From contig VZTG01007409.1 of NCBI GenBank assembly GCA_013397845.1, positions 224,606-288,605 on the forward strand: a stretch of 64,000 nt of DNA, read 5' to 3'. Below the pieces are notes generated by a model. It had not been told where the DNA came from. It was given only the letters and a program-made list of their open reading frames with translations, and ran no database searches. The DNA comes from Melanocharis versteri (taxonomy: Eukaryota > Chordata > Aves > Passeriformes > Melanocharitidae). Shown one piece after another: positions 1-13,290 of the stretch (positions within the stretch are counted from its first letter, which is position 1; every line of letters begins with the position of its first letter). The position numbers were made by a program, and so were the translations under genes.

Positions 1-3000
1 GAGTGTGTTTTAACATTAATTCCCCAGAAAATTAATTTCCTTCTGAAATACATATTCTTCATTGATAGACTTGAGAGCAGTCTGCCCTGGCCCAAGACCA
101 AGTACTTTGGGGTGAGATTATACCTGGAGAGTACCTGCACCAGTAATGCCAAGGAAAACATGAAGGGTAAACAGCAGCACAGGAGCTTTTGTGGATTCGT
201 TATCAATCACTACTGACACATGGAAGCATTGAAATGTAGCTGGAAACTGTAAGCTTGGTATCAAAAAGAGTTTTCTCTTTCCAAGATGAGCCACAGATCA
301 GAAATGACATTGTTACTTTCCTTGTTTTCTCTTCAAGGTTATATACTCAATGCATTTTTAATACAGTTTATCTTAAAAATGGATATGCATGAAGACTGGG
401 CTGAACTTTACATACTGAACTTCACTTTAGGATTTTTCACATGGGAAGAGTTCATTCTCCAGCTGCTGTTAAGTCACCATCACACCACGCTCCTATCATT
501 CGCTGTGGGATTCTTCTGCTCAGCTTTGATACCTGAGCTACCTGCTATTCTTTCTTTATACTCAGCAGAGAGAAGCAGGTGTTTGTTCATGACATCTAAA
601 AGTTGAAATGTGGAAACCAATTCAGTTGTCTAAACTCACTTGCCTGCTCCATAAGGTGTCTTGAGCCATCCACATGAGACTGGTAGATAAAGTACCAGCA
701 CTTGTGGGAGGTCTGTGCTCTTCCCTAATAGAAGGCAGGAGGCCCAGCGTGATGCCCTCTTGTAGTTAAGCTTTTGAATCAAGTCCTATATTCTCAAATT
801 TTCACCACTTAAACCATTTAGGAGTGGGATTTAGTACCAGACTGTAGATGCCTGAATGTAATGCTTCCAAATGAACTGCATGTCTAATCTCTCATTATAA
901 TCAAAGCACATTTAATTACTACTGTCAGTGATGTCTGGAGAGCTAGGACGTAATTTAACAGAAATTTTTCAGAAAAATAGATTGCTGATTATAATGGGTT
1001 TTGATCTGTCTTGTAGAAGCCAAATTCTTCTATTAGCAGGCATATGGTGGCATTTTAGTTGAGAGTAGTGGAATTATTTATTAAGAGAACTTTTCCGATT
1101 GGTGTACAGTTGCCTTGTGTTAAAGTAATTGATTCAGTACCAGTTAGATAAATGAGACTATGTTAAAATTAATAACAGTGACTTGGGGTTTATTTAGCTC
1201 ATAAACCCTTTTCTTCATGCTCACTTCATTCTCGTTTGTTTGAATTTTATGTGGTAGGTTTTAATGAGTACATGTTTATACATGTTAGGATGTTTATATT
1301 GAATTATGCACTACCTGAAGCAATTTTGCAGGACAGACATACTCCATACATCAATTTATTTTTACTGCTAATCTTATGGTATTCTGGGACATGACAGAAC
1401 ACCTCATATGTGCCAAAATGTTGTAGAAAGGTAATGCCTGAAGGTGTGATAAAAATATTATTTAAAACCAGCTCTATATCATATTTGTAAGAGACTTTTG
1501 CATGAGGAAAATTATTTTTCTGTCACAGAGGGCAATTAATAACATCTGTAAGAAGTATGACCAACGCGGTAGAGTGGTTTGGGGTTTATTTTTTAAATGG
1601 CTATGTTCCCAAAGAACAAAAAGAAAATACAAGTGGATACAAACTGACAGCTGACCGTTCATGTAACAGAATACTTCTGGCAGCTTTGGTCCCGGAATGT
1701 GCTTTGTCACAGGCTAGAAGTCCTTTGGATGCTCTATAGTTCTTGGAGCGTTTTTTAAATCTCTATTAAACCTAAAGAGCATGAGTATAGCACAGGCTTT
1801 GAGGTGACAACTCAGTCCCTTCCTTGCCTTGGCAGAAGAGACAGTGACTCTTAAAGAGAAGTGACTCTTAAAGAGACATTATCTGGATAAACAAACCATC
1901 CATCAAAAAGGGGATCTGGAAAGACAAATGCAATGGGATAGTTCCAGACCACCTCTGGGTAGGGTGGCTGACAGTCTTGAGATCCCTAATCATAAGACCC
2001 TTCCAAAGAGCTGTCAGCACCATCCCTGAGCTAGACTCAGGAACTTTTGTGTTGATGTCAGCTTCTGGCAACTCCTTGCAGGAGATTCCCTGTGACTTTG
2101 TTGCATGTCCTGTGAACGGTGCAACACACTGCATGCAGAGGAGTAAACTGTGGTGCAAGGCTGGTGTGACAGCCTTAGTTAAACATCATCTACAAGTATC
2201 CCGGTACAGGTAATAGCTTGGAATAACCAAAGCTTTCTGAGGAGCCATCCTCAAACAGTTAGCAGAGATACCTCCTCTGTTCTGTCCTAGTTGAGAGACT
2301 TGCTGCTGAAGAGAGCTGAGGAAGGAGCTTGGGCACTGTACCTAAGATGGTCTACATCGTTTAATTCCTAGATCATTCCCTGTCTTTCTTTTGGACTGCT
2401 TCAACCAGCTGTCTCCAAGACATGCTTCTAAGAGATTAGTCCTAAGCCAGTTTGAGGTAAGCATGCTGGTGCCAGCCGAAGTGACATGCTTTGTTGAGCA
2501 GTTTGTGGTCAGCAGGCAACCAGGTAACCTCAGGGTTTGTGGTAATGGAGAGAGATCCTTTTTGATCAGTGACAAACTTTCCAAGATGAACTCCTTAAAG
2601 GCAAGACTTCAAACACCACAGTTTATTTTCCAAACTAAAACTTAATGACAGTAGTTTTTTCTCAGGCCTTATTGGCAGCAAAAAAGGCTGCCAGAAGTTT
2701 CTTTACTAAAAGAGATTTGAATATTCACCTAGAAACCTGGGAAAATAAACATATCTTGTCTCGAAAAATAATTCTCCAGATATTTGTGATGAACCAAACA
2801 AATTGATAGATTAAACAGTGCAGAAAGGAGGGAAGGAGGAAGAGGAGGAGGGGAAGCAAAGAAGCAGAAGCAATGCACGTCTTCTTCCCTGAAGTACACA
2901 GCTTCTAGTTTGAGCCCAAGAACTTCAGAGCTCTGGTTACTTGATTCTTACTTTTGGTTGTATCTCAGTCACTGTTGAACTATCCAGGTGTCAAGGTCAA

Positions 3001-3984
3001 GGCTCTATTTTATCTCCCAGTTTAGGATGAAGGATTAGGAGGCCTTTTACTGGAGTTACAACACGAGATGAACATAAAATATACCTAAGCATGTTCCTTT
3101 GTTCATTCCTCCAGCTTCCTCACTTTCCCCTCTGTGCCAGCAAAGAGGCATAATCTAAGAGATCTTCCATGCATGCAGAGCATGATCTTCTTTGCTTGAC
3201 ATCCTGACCAAAACACTTAATATATTAATCCTTTAGCTACATGTATGGGGCTTGCTTCCACATATTTGCAATGAGCCTACTACATAAACTGGTTATCATG
3301 TGCTGAGGTATATTTGACCAGTCTCTGAGATGACAGGTCTCTCTTGAAATATCGTAACTGTTGCTAACTGGAACTTGTAAGTCGTTTATTTAGATAGTAT
3401 TGAGGACCTGGGGTTTAGTTTTTTTATCTGTTGTAACTTCTGCCTAAGCATGACTAGAAAAGAAAAAAAAAAAGCACTGAATGACCCTTACATCCTCTCC
3501 TGAAACTGGAGGCAGCAGCATTTGTCTACTGATATCATTCTCATAAGCGTGTGGAACAAGAGTATCGTAGTCCATCTCTGTCTAGCCACAGTGTACGAAG
3601 GAAAAGGTGGGAAATTAGGGAAATTTGGACAATCATCATATGATTAGAGTGCATGGCATGAGGCACTTTTGATTGGATTTTGTGCTCCTACATCTCCTTA
3701 GTGTTCTGATCATTAATTTCCATCATGTTCTTTGAGTAAGGTGATTGACCATATTGCATGTAGCTGTATTTATACTTCCATAAAACTCTGACATCAACTT
3801 CTATCATGAGTAAAAGTGTTAGAATTCTCCCTGTCTACCTACAGGTGACAACCTGTATTTAGCTGTTATATCCTGTAATTTAATTGTAGTAAACTTTTTC
3901 AAAAGTCACTTGGAGTACAACCAAGGGCACGCTAGCAGTAACTTGTCTATACCCAAACTTACAAAATACTGCTTCTTAGTAAAC
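1..3984. other. Non-coding flank, nothing recognised
   Basis: AT-rich DNA with short open frames on both strands and no protein resemblance. A purine-rich GGA/GAA stretch lies near 2826-2872. No repeat family is recognised. Confidence 0.5.
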
Positions 3985-4185
3985 TTAGTCCAGGAAAAAA
4001 AGTGCATTTATTTTCATGGCCAATCTAAACAAATCCAAGCCTATGTTGCTCCAAGGGAACGATTTTTCCTGTGCCACCAATAGGGGTTCTTTTGCTTGAC
4101 TTGGCTTATTCTTCTGGCATATACAACACATCTTGAACATTTGCTCAATATCTCTGTTCAGCTGTGCCAATATAAAGCATTTCTG
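3985..4185 (-). pseudogene. Ty3/gypsy-type integrase remnant (zinc-binding domain)
   Basis: The minus strand reads RDIEQMFKMCCICQKNKPSQ, then KEPLL, FPWSNIGLDLF. This is the pattern of the integrase H2C2 zinc domain (CxxC followed by NKPSQxKEPL) and the start of the catalytic core (the PW..xGxDLF strand) of Ty3/gypsy elements. The histidine half of the finger and most of the core are missing or out of frame, and there are no LTRs. It is a short decayed relic; an old domesticated integrase gene is possible but unsupported. Confidence 0.5.
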
Positions 4186-4689
4186 GTTTTCTTAGTTTTT
4201 TTCAGTCCTTAAATGACCTGTATGGTCTTCTATAAAATCAGGAGTGCAAAAATGTTCCTTTTTCTCTCCAAAATTCCATCTAAGTCTGAAATTCCCTCTT
4301 ACAGGATTGGTATGACCACCCTCTGCTAATTGCATTTGTTATTGTTTAAAATCCTTATCCTCAGCTAGTGCTCAGCCTTGCTATATACTCTGCATAGGCA
4401 AGTGATGAGTAAAGATTTCTGTAAAGCTGTATAACTTTCCAAACTGAGAAGTATGGGCTAGGAATCACTAAGGCTATGTCTAGATGATCAGGGTCAGAAG
4501 TGCATCTAGGACTGAGACGATGGAGAGGCACAGCTTTCCTAGCTTATGATGAAAGCTAGGAATGAAGGCTGAGCAGAAGTTACTCTGCTTAGACTGTCAT
4601 GTGGACATCTGGGAGTACATCACTGATGGTAAATTGGATGGAGCTTAAATGGCTTTCTTCCTTCATTGTACAGGTTTTTAAATCTACAA

Positions 4690-4815
4690 AAAAGCAGCCA
4701 ACCTGAGCCAGCCAAACAGTAAAGCTGAAAGAGTCACTGCAGAAACTGTGGAAGCTGAAAGCATTAAAACCATGGTGACTTCAAAAGCTTATTTCTGCTG
4801 CCTTAACTCCATATA
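4690..4815 (+). pseudogene. Possible second integrase-core fragment, opposite strand
   Basis: The plus strand reads LSQPNSKAERVTAETVEAES, which resembles the late core of Ty3/gypsy integrases, where (S/P)QxNGxAER contains the last catalytic glutamate. The orientation is opposite to the zinc-domain fragment at 4.0-4.2 kb, so the relic would be inverted or represent two insertions. The match is short and from memory. Confidence 0.3.
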
Positions 4816-5750
4816 GCCTGTTGTCCATACAGATTTGCCATTTGCTCTCATAGATTTGCTCCTATCCTTTTGTTTTTCCACCTACCTAATTCCTCTCAGA
4901 ATTCTACCGAAAAGATTTAAGCAACAAATAAAGCCAATAATAGCAATGCTAACAGAGATAATATTTGCTACTACCACGTTGTTTGCTGCGCTTGTATGTT
5001 CATCCTTTCCTCTGCCCTTTGTCTGTCTTGTGTATGTAATTTCTAAGTTCTGTGGTCCTGATATTTTCTCTGATTGTATATTTATACAAGTGTGGTATAT
5101 TCCACGTTTCTTAGTGGTTCTTAAGGCACAGTGTGAGCTTCTGTTAGGTCTGCACGGTATATGCATACTGAATATATGCATTTCAGAATCAAACTTTGAG
5201 CGAGAAAGTGCAGAGTCAGAGATTGTGATGACAAAGGGAAGCTGAATTTTGCTCTGTGTTGGATGAGAGAAAATTGGTTTTTTGATATATGTTCCTGTGT
5301 TTAGATACACATGGTTACACTATTTAGTCTTGAGAGACAGACTATAGAACAGAGTTTCATGTGTAAGTCTACAGATAAGTGCATTCTCCTTTGAAATTTA
5401 GTCCAAGATGTAGACTGTCATTAAAAAATTGTGGTCTCATGCCACACATACTATTTGTCAGGATGTATCTTGTATGATGAATGACTTACTGTAAAGAAAA
5501 ATGCTGTACATAAAAAGTAATTTGAAAATTACTCCATGCTATTTATTATATGTACTCTATTTTTCACATGTGTAGTGAAGGCAGAGAAAAAGATGGTATG
5601 TTCAGCCTCTGAAGAACTTTCAAGCTTTATATTGTACTATCACAATCACTAGCAATGGTTTCATTTCAACTGCACATTGGTCTTCTAAGTTAGGTTATTA
5701 TTTTTTCTCCTACACTTGAGTGTGATGATATTCTAGCATAGATGTATGTT

Positions 5751-5935
5751 AGAATCACTGAATCAAAGAGTAATTTAAGTTGGAAGAGACCTCTTGATGT
5801 TCTTTGATGTAACTCTCTGCTTGAAGCAGTATCAGCTCAGATCAGGTTGCTCAGGATCTTGTCCACTTGGGTTTTAAGTATCTCCAGTTCTCTGTATGAC
5901 AGAGACAGGCACTTAGCCTCTTATTTGGACCTGTT
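5751..5935 (-). mobile_element. CR1 LINE 3' end
   Basis: This is the reverse complement of a CR1 3' end. It starts with AGAATCACTGAATCAAAGAG (the tail), then AGTTGGAAGAGACCTCTTGA, CAGATCAGGTTGCTCAGGAT and CTTGTCCACTTGGGTTTTAA. Diverged and 5'-truncated. Confidence 0.75.
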
Positions 5936-8084
5936 AAGTAATTTGTCCATTGGTGTGGCTCCCGATTTCTTATTGACAGTGTTATGCTTTTAACTGGGAA
6001 GAATATTTCAGGTTTGTTCACACCTCTGCTGGAGGAAAGCTGTCTCGCAGAGGATGAGCAGACCTTGGCAAGATGGACCCCTCTCGTCTCCAATGCTCTC
6101 AGACTAGGCTGTGTTGATGGTGACACAACCCTTTGTCTCACTTTGTCAGGAGGGCAGCCACAGACTTTGTTGTTGAGGAACAGTTTTTGATGAGGGGGAC
6201 ACTCTAATGGCAGCATTATATTTTAGACTTGGGATGCTCAAAGCACCTCCAAAACTTGAAGTTAGGAATGGGAACATATGAAGTTCTTTGTGGGGAGTTC
6301 ATTTGTGTCCTGCAGCAGCGACATGGCATCATCAGAATCTTTCTGTCATGGACAAGAAATGGCCCTGGGGAGCTGTCCACCCCACAATGGTTTGGAATAA
6401 GTTAACTCAGCAGACTCAGAGGAAAGGTAAGGCAAGACCCTTCTCTTGTCTTCTCCGGTTTGGGCTCTTGACCTTTCTGAAGCAGTAAGTGCATCTTCCC
6501 ACCGTGCATATATGACACTAAAGGGACACTTTCCCACAGATTTCCTGGTGCTAAGACCTAAAACTGTGTGAATCAGTAGAGGTATCACTTCCTGATCCTG
6601 CAGAGCGTTGATGATCAGTGAGGAGATGCATGAATGTCATCACCATGTGCTTGTCCACTTATCCCTGGGGCCCTCATCACCATGGTTACCACCATCTGGA
6701 GGCTAATCCTGTGGGATGTTGCACAGCTGGGCCCTGGCTAGTCTGGAGATGCTGAGACACAGGCCTATCTCTTGGACTCTAGCACCCCTGTGTAGGGTGT
6801 GGCCTGAGCACATGGGATCATAGGCATGTTCCGTAGCTAATTCTCCATCCAAGATGTTGTGCGTATTTTGGAAATACTGAAACTTCCCTCAAATTCCAGC
6901 TTCTTTTTTTGGCCTCAGATGATGTTTTCTGAATTTGCAGTGGTGAAACCATGAGTGTTGATCTCCTCTTGGCTCCAGCTGCCGCTTCTTTATATGCTGT
7001 TTGGCACCATTCTGTTCAGCAATGGACACAAACAAGACAAGTGCCTCACAATCTAACACAGGAATGTTTTGTAGCATATTGCCAAGGTTGAGGCATGTTG
7101 TTTTGGTCTATAGCATGAGAATCAGGAAGGGCACATAAGGCCATGAAGCCTTCAGGCTGAAGAAACCAGATCTGCCAGGATTTATTTTTATGTTTTATAT
7201 AGGAACAAAACTCTGACATTTATTGTTTTCAAGTTCATGCTTGCACTTTTTTTTTTTCCACAGGTAAACTGTTTAGGCTCCAGCCCTTTCGACACCACCA
7301 CACAAGGAATATTGGATGATAAACAACATGCATGTGGATCAATAGACTAAGACTGGAATGTGAAACCTGGGACATAGCAATGCAACAGTAAAGGTAGGAC
7401 ACTATTTGGAATTAGGCAGTGGCCAGGACTCCTCTGTATTCAGTGCTCTTCCAAAAGGACAGAAAACACAAATCTCATCCCAAAATTATCTGAGGAAAGA
7501 ACTGAGATAGGGGTACGAAAAGATACGGAAATAAGGTGGAGCTATGAAGCAATATTATCCAGCATAACAAACATGAAAGCAACCTCCCTGATTATGTAAG
7601 AGACTGAAGACAATTTCCTAGTATTGGATTTACTCTATGTGCTACAAAGAATATCCTTTTTTCAGGCAGTCACGCAGTGGAAGAAGACAAGTGAGCATTT
7701 CAGGCTACTATCCGTGCAGAAGCACTGGCAATTTTGAGAACTTGTCTGCAGGAGAATGATCTATTATGGCAGAAAAAGTGTGCTTCAAATGAAAAAGTAA
7801 TAGTAGCAACACGTCAGTGACAAATACAGGACAGAGAGAATATAAAAAGACTGAGCTGTGAAGAATCAGGAAAATAAATGTTTGTGTTCATGCCATAAAA
7901 AAATTATTTAAAGGGGTTTGGAGAAGACAGGAGAAAAGTTACCTGATTTCAAGTGGTTAACTTCAACATTTAATGAATATTCAGTATATTAGTAGAGTGA
8001 ATTGCTGACAAAATTCAGCATCTAATACCAAAAAGTGTTAATTTATCTGCTTCAACCAACAAGTAAATCAACCTACAAAAAGAT
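5936..8084. other. Intergenic DNA, nothing recognised
   Basis: Short open frames only. The piece at about 5.95-6.6 kb has somewhat higher GC and could be a diverged repeat, but I cannot assign it. Confidence 0.45.
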
Positions 8085-8265
8085 TTTCCAACTACTGTTT
8101 TTTTGGAATGACTCCCAAATATATTAATGTCATGAGTTCTTTCCACTTGAGCCTTTTGGAAGGGCTCCCAATAAAGTTAATGACACAAAGTTCTTTCAAC
8201 TAGTGTCTTTTGGAATGTGTCCCCGTAATATTATTGTCATTCCCTCAACTCATTCGTCTTTGTAA
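8085..8265. repeat. Degenerate ~53-bp tandem repeat, three copies
   Basis: The unit starts TTTTGGAA, contains CTCCCAATA-type and TTAATGTCAT-type blocks, and ends TTCTTTCAACTAGTG-like. Starts at 8101, 8154 and 8208 give periods of 53 and 54. A partial copy (TTTTCCAACTACTG) precedes the first. The copies differ at many positions, so the array is old. Confidence 0.65.
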
Positions 8266-8729
8266 CATCATAGTAATTACACATTCATTTTCCTATATAT
8301 TGAACTACCTTTCTTTGTAATAAAGTAACATTTCAGGTAGTTAAACAGCATTTTGATTTAAACTATATTCAATGTTAATATATGCAGTGTTTACAGCCAA
8401 ACATAGAGAACTGAATTAGTAAAACAAAAATGTCATTACACTGAAAAAATTGAAATTTTCAGACACGGCATATGCCTTAATGAGCAACTCTATTATAGGA
8501 ATTTGCAGAATGTGATGCAAAGGCTTCCCTCATAATTTACCCAGTTGAGTTGTCAAGCTAATTCCATAACAAATAGCCTGGCTTTTTGGTGTGGCTACAT
8601 GGAAGAGTCATAAAAGACAATATACCTTTTAACCATTTTAAAGTGCCTATCTGGATCACACTTAGGACTTCAATGAAACACCGCAAACTGACCCAGGCCA
8701 GGTTTTTCCTAAATATTTACTTGCTCTAA

Positions 8730-9160
8730 TTGCTCTGCTCGGTTGAGGGGTCCTCCACAGACCACTGTCCCTTCATGGGCATATCCACGCTGGCACACGC
8801 TTATCCATGGACTCCAGTCCTCTGGCAAGCAGTGCCTCCTTTGTGTGCGTCTCCCGCAGTGCCCCTCAAAATGTCCCCTTCTGTGTCCCTCCTCCTGTGT
8901 CTTCTCATGTCCCCTTCTGTGCCTCCCCTTGGGCCTCCTCACATGCACTTTGGGCATCTGGCAGCTCCTGCCCTTTCCTGAATATTGTCTGAGCAGAGGC
9001 ACGGTGTGTTCCTCCGGCCAGCTGAGGTTTTGGCACAGCTTGGGTTGATTGTTGAGCTGGCTGGGACTGGCTGTGGTTGTACAGGATACTTCATGGCCTT
9101 CTCCCAGACAAGCCACCCCTGTAGCCTTCTGCCACCCAAACCTTGCCAGTTATGCCCACT
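8730..9160. repeat. Pyrimidine-rich, GC-rich block with internal repeat
   Basis: Strand-skewed sequence rich in CTCC and TGTCCC. ATGTCCCCTTCTGTG occurs at 8871 and again at 8907. Several frames stay open because of composition. It may be part of an avian interspersed repeat, but I cannot name one. Confidence 0.35.
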
Positions 9161-9200
9161 ACACCTCCCCAGATTGGATTTTGGCCTAGTTCTGCTCTTG

Positions 9201-9251
9201 CATACACACACACACACACATATACACGCACACGCTCACACATACACACTC
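9201..9251. repeat. CA dinucleotide microsatellite (imperfect)
   Basis: CACACA runs interrupted by TATA and CG steps; a simple repeat just upstream of the CR1 copy. Confidence 0.9.
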
Positions 9252-9324
9252 ACTTTTTCTTGGTGAAGCAATTCCCTGCTCACACAGATCTCCGACATGC
9301 CCATGGGCACTGAGGTCACCCACA

Positions 9325-9855
9325 GTGCACTGCCTTGGTCCTGCTGGCCACACTGTTTCTGAGACAGGCCAGGGTGCCATGGATGCTGTGGGCCTTCTTG
9401 GCCTCCTGGGCACACTGGGCCAGCTGATGATCAGCTGCTCTCAACCACCATTCCCAAGTCCTTTTCTGCCAGGCACCTTTCCAGCCACTCCGCCCTGAGC
9501 CTGTAGCTCTGCGAGGGGTTGTTGTGACCCAAGTGAAGGTCCTGGTACTTGGCCTTTTTTAACCCCATACAACTGGCCTTGGCCCCTCAATCCAGCCCGT
9601 TCAGATTCCTCTGCAGAGCCTTCCTGCCTTGCAGCAGATGAACATTCCCGCTCACCTTGGTGTTATTTGTGAACTTACTGAAAGTGCACTCAATCCACTC
9701 ATTCAGAACATTGATAAATATATTAAAAACACAGGACTGCCCCCAAAACTGAACCCTGGAGAACACCACTTGTGACTGGCCACCAACTGGATTTAACTCC
9801 ATTCACCACAACTCTCTGAGCTCATCCAGCCAGCCAGAATATCCATCCAATAAAG
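9325..9855 (-). mobile_element. CR1 LINE fragment, 3' half of ORF2
   Basis: The plus strand carries the complement of CR1 ORF2: CTGCTGGCCACACTGTTTCT, GTTGTTGTGACCCAAGTGAA, ACTGGCCTTGGCCC, TTGGTGTTATTTGTGAACTT, GAGAACACCACTTGTGACTG and the ACTGGATTTAACTCCATTCA block. Both ends are truncated. Confidence 0.9.
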
Positions 9856-12734
9856 GATGAAGATTCTCCTTTTTCTGCTCACCTATTTATAGAAACCTTT
9901 TAAATTGTCTTTTATGGCAGTAACGGGATTAAGTTCTAGTTAGGCTTTGGGCCTTAAAATTTTCTGCCTGCATAACCTCACAACATCCTTGTCTAGACTT
10001 AGTTGTTTTTACAAGCTGTATGTAATTCAGTGGTATGGACTTCCAAATAAGGTATTTTATTAGTAGGAAGGGTTAGATTGTTTAGAAACATGGAAAATAC
10101 ATGTAGGGCTTTTAATCTTGAGGTCATTGGTTTGAGCTTGGTCCAGCCTGATAAGAAACCAAAAACATTAATTCTGTGTGTTCTCATGCAACTCTTCCAA
10201 ACAAGTATTTCCTAAAGTATAAGAGGGAGGTCATTGCTGTTGTTTTTTCTTTTTCCTGCTTTCCCTTCTGAGTTCAAACTTGAGCACTGCCTGGTAGGAT
10301 GATCTGCTTAAGCTTTTTGAAGAAATGCAGCAGTGAATGTTCTTCTGTAGAAAGTATTTCTCGTTCTCACATACATACTGTATATGAATAGTACTTTATG
10401 ATTACCCAGTTAAGTTCGCTGAGATACTTAAGTGGCCTTTCTGCTAGATATTATTCACTGTGAACACCCTTTTGTCCAGGCCATATGTTCTGGGTTTATT
10501 TCACACAAATTCAGATATCTAGTCGAATCACATAATTTGAAGGAGGGTTTCTCTAAGCCCTATCATGTGGAAGAGAGAAAAGCACCAGGTGAGCATGTCT
10601 GAAGTTTTATGTGCACCTCCTTATCTGCAATAGCAACACACTTGTGCAATTTTGCTTAATACATCTGGAGAACTGGTATAGTTTGGGGTTATGCTTAAGT
10701 GCAGAAAGGCATACAGTGTTGGATTAGAATGTTCGCACTGAGATTTGAGATGTATTCAGCTGGATTCAGGTTGAGTTTTAATGCCAAGATCCAAAAGAAA
10801 AATTAAGGATGTCTGCAACTGATAGCTGATGGCCCTTGCAAATCTCTAATTCTATTAGACTTGCAGCCCAGGGTTCCCTAAGAACTGAAAACTCAGGATG
10901 CCACGTAACCTCAGAAGTTTCCCAATCTAGACCTGTGGGAGCCTGAACTCCTGGAGGCTGATTTACTGTGATCAGGCCGGTTAACCCACCTGGCGAGCAG
11001 TAATTTCACTTGAAAACACACAAAGGTGGTAGCACTGCATAAAGAATATTTGAGGCTTAAGATGTCTTTGGGATTTGGATCCTCTGTTACTGGCACTACT
11101 GCCAGCTTCTTGTGCTTTTGGTGGCTTCCTCTACCATCACTGTGCAGTACTGAGTTAATCACCAGTATAGGGATGAAATGCAGCTTTCTTATTAGCTACA
11201 TGCATATTGTTCACGCTGTCAGATTTTCTAAGATGACTATATGGCATTACAGAGGTAACTGTCCTTACATTTTCTACTATTATTCTGGATCCTTCGTTTT
11301 TGACACCTATAGCACTGTGGATGTTGCTTTTCATTTACAGTGGGCCATATTTTTTAATAGATACCTAAGGGTGTATTTCATGGTTACCGCCACAGTGATT
11401 GTTGTATATTCTCCTTGTTTCTAAAATAAATACTGCACACAAGGCCCAGTTTAGAGAAACTGTTCTCCCTGCTCCCAAACACCAGTTAGACCAGTTAGAC
11501 CTTCTTCCATCAGAACTCACCACTGCTTTGATCAAGGTCCTGCTTAATTTTGAACCCGTTTTTCCCAGCTGATATCTGAAATACCAGTACTGGGAGTGAC
11601 CAGCTACTCAAATTGCTTGTGAGCCCTAATCTAAATAAAATGTTTGAGGAAGAGACTGTCAGCAGTATCTAGGTTTTCAGCTCCATTTTTTTCATGGTCA
11701 GCAAGCAGCATAGACACGGTGCTGATGTGAGTTGGTGCTGATGTCTCTTAGTCCAGCTTGTATCTTCATATTGCTCAGTCTCTCTGAAGCAGCTGTGTCT
11801 GCACTACTGTTTTCCTAAGACTGTGTGAAGGCATTAGCTTTATACTCCATAAAAATGCCCACAGTGTTCAGCTGGCCTCCTTTTGTCATTTTAGCAGCTG
11901 AGTGGAGGGGAAGCAGAATGAGGAAGAGAATACCTCCCTTAGTGTCCGAGCAGTCAAGTGAATGGGGTATGTGTTACTTGCGACTACCACCAACAATAGG
12001 GTACTGTTGGTGTTACCAGAGTCTGTGATATTTTCAGAGATCTGAAAATGACATTTTATTTTGGCATAGCAGCAGAAATTTATCCTTTGAATTGCTTGTA
12101 CTTTCCCACACCGCAAATATTGCTGATACAAAGAGGGAATAATCAGCTTCTCGTGGGATTTGCAACCGTTAATAGAGAATTCACATAAATTTGCTTGTGA
12201 GATTTCCAGCACTGGTGGTGCCCTGTATGCAGCTGTGGGAAAGATGGGGTGGGCTTGAACTGGACATGGGAGAATGGCATCAAAAGCCCTGCCTGTGCAG
12301 CAGCCTTAGGCTATTTTATAACCCAGTCAGAGCATTACTTCAGATGATTATAATATGTGTCTGTACCTGTCATGGCTTGATGACAGACACTGAAGATTTT
12401 GAGCTGTATTTTAACCCTGATCACAGTACTGAGCAGTTACTGCATTCTATAGCATTACTTCCATATGCATAAGCATTCAGCTTTACATCTGTATAGGTGG
12501 CATAGCAAGTTGTTTATCCTGATTGCTGATTATACTTGAGATGATCTCACACGTATAGTGTTTCAAATGCTCTTTTTGTAATCGAGTCTTCTTCCCCTCC
12601 ATCCCCACACGGCAGTATGGTGTTGGGTATACAACAGGTAAACCATTGCCAGATTGCATTTTTCAGCTGGAACTGGCTGCCAACTCTCATTTTTCAGAAC
12701 TGTAAGCTGTACCCCTCAGTCACAAAATAATCTT
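9856..12734. other. Intergenic DNA, nothing recognised
   Basis: No gene or clear repeat. An open frame at 11026-11424 looks hydrophobic by composition and has no recognisable motif. Confidence 0.45.
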
Positions 12735-13290
12735 CACATAAGGGCATAGGAATGGTTCGGACAAAGGGTCTGTCTAGCACAGTACCCTGCCTCAGCAATG
12801 TCCATGTCTGGACATGAAAGGAAGGAAAAATTGGGCAAAATTTTGTCAGTTCCTAATATCCCTTCTGTGATGAAGGCATCAAAGCTGTACACAACATTTA
12901 TTCAAGGTGTGAATGAATGATGGATTTAAACAATGACATAAAAATTTTGCTCTTATGTTTGGTTATCCTTTCCTAATGTTTCCTAATATTCTACTTGGTT
13001 TTTGAACACTGAATTGGTACTTTCGTAGTGCTATCTAGCCTAAGCCTTTCTGCAGAATCTTTCTGCAGAATACACCAGCTCATCTAATATGTAGTCATCT
13101 GTTTACACGTGATACCAGGTCTATTTTTCCAAATGGTGTTCCCCATGACTTCACATTTGTCTGCATTGAATTCCACCTGCCATTTTACTGCTCAGTATGC
13201 TTCTCTTTGCTTAGACTACCTCGAATGACTTAATATCATCCACAGGCTTCACCATGGCACTGTTGGCTCTCTTTGCCAGGCTGTTTACAA
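12735..13290 (-). mobile_element. Ancient CR1-like fragments (turtle/early-amniote type)
   Basis: The part GGTCTGTCTAGCACAGTACC and the later part CATGACTTCACATTTGTCTG, CCACCTGCCATTTTACTG, followed by a TTTGCCAGGCTGTTTAC end, resemble the antisense strand of old CR1 copies shared by turtles, crocodiles and birds. Highly diverged; the limits are approximate. Confidence 0.45.

Noticed and set aside
286..606. 106-codon open frame at the window start
   Set aside because: Hydrophobic by composition, with no family resemblance and no splice context.
4835..5310. Overlapping open frames of 136 (+) and 142 (-) codons
   Set aside because: Both strands are open. Neither has a recognisable domain, although both look hydrophobic in places. 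Probably chance, near the integrase relics.
8709..9266. Cluster of open frames on both strands
   Set aside because: Strong strand skew and tandem CTCC-type sequence keep several frames open at once; no protein resemblance.
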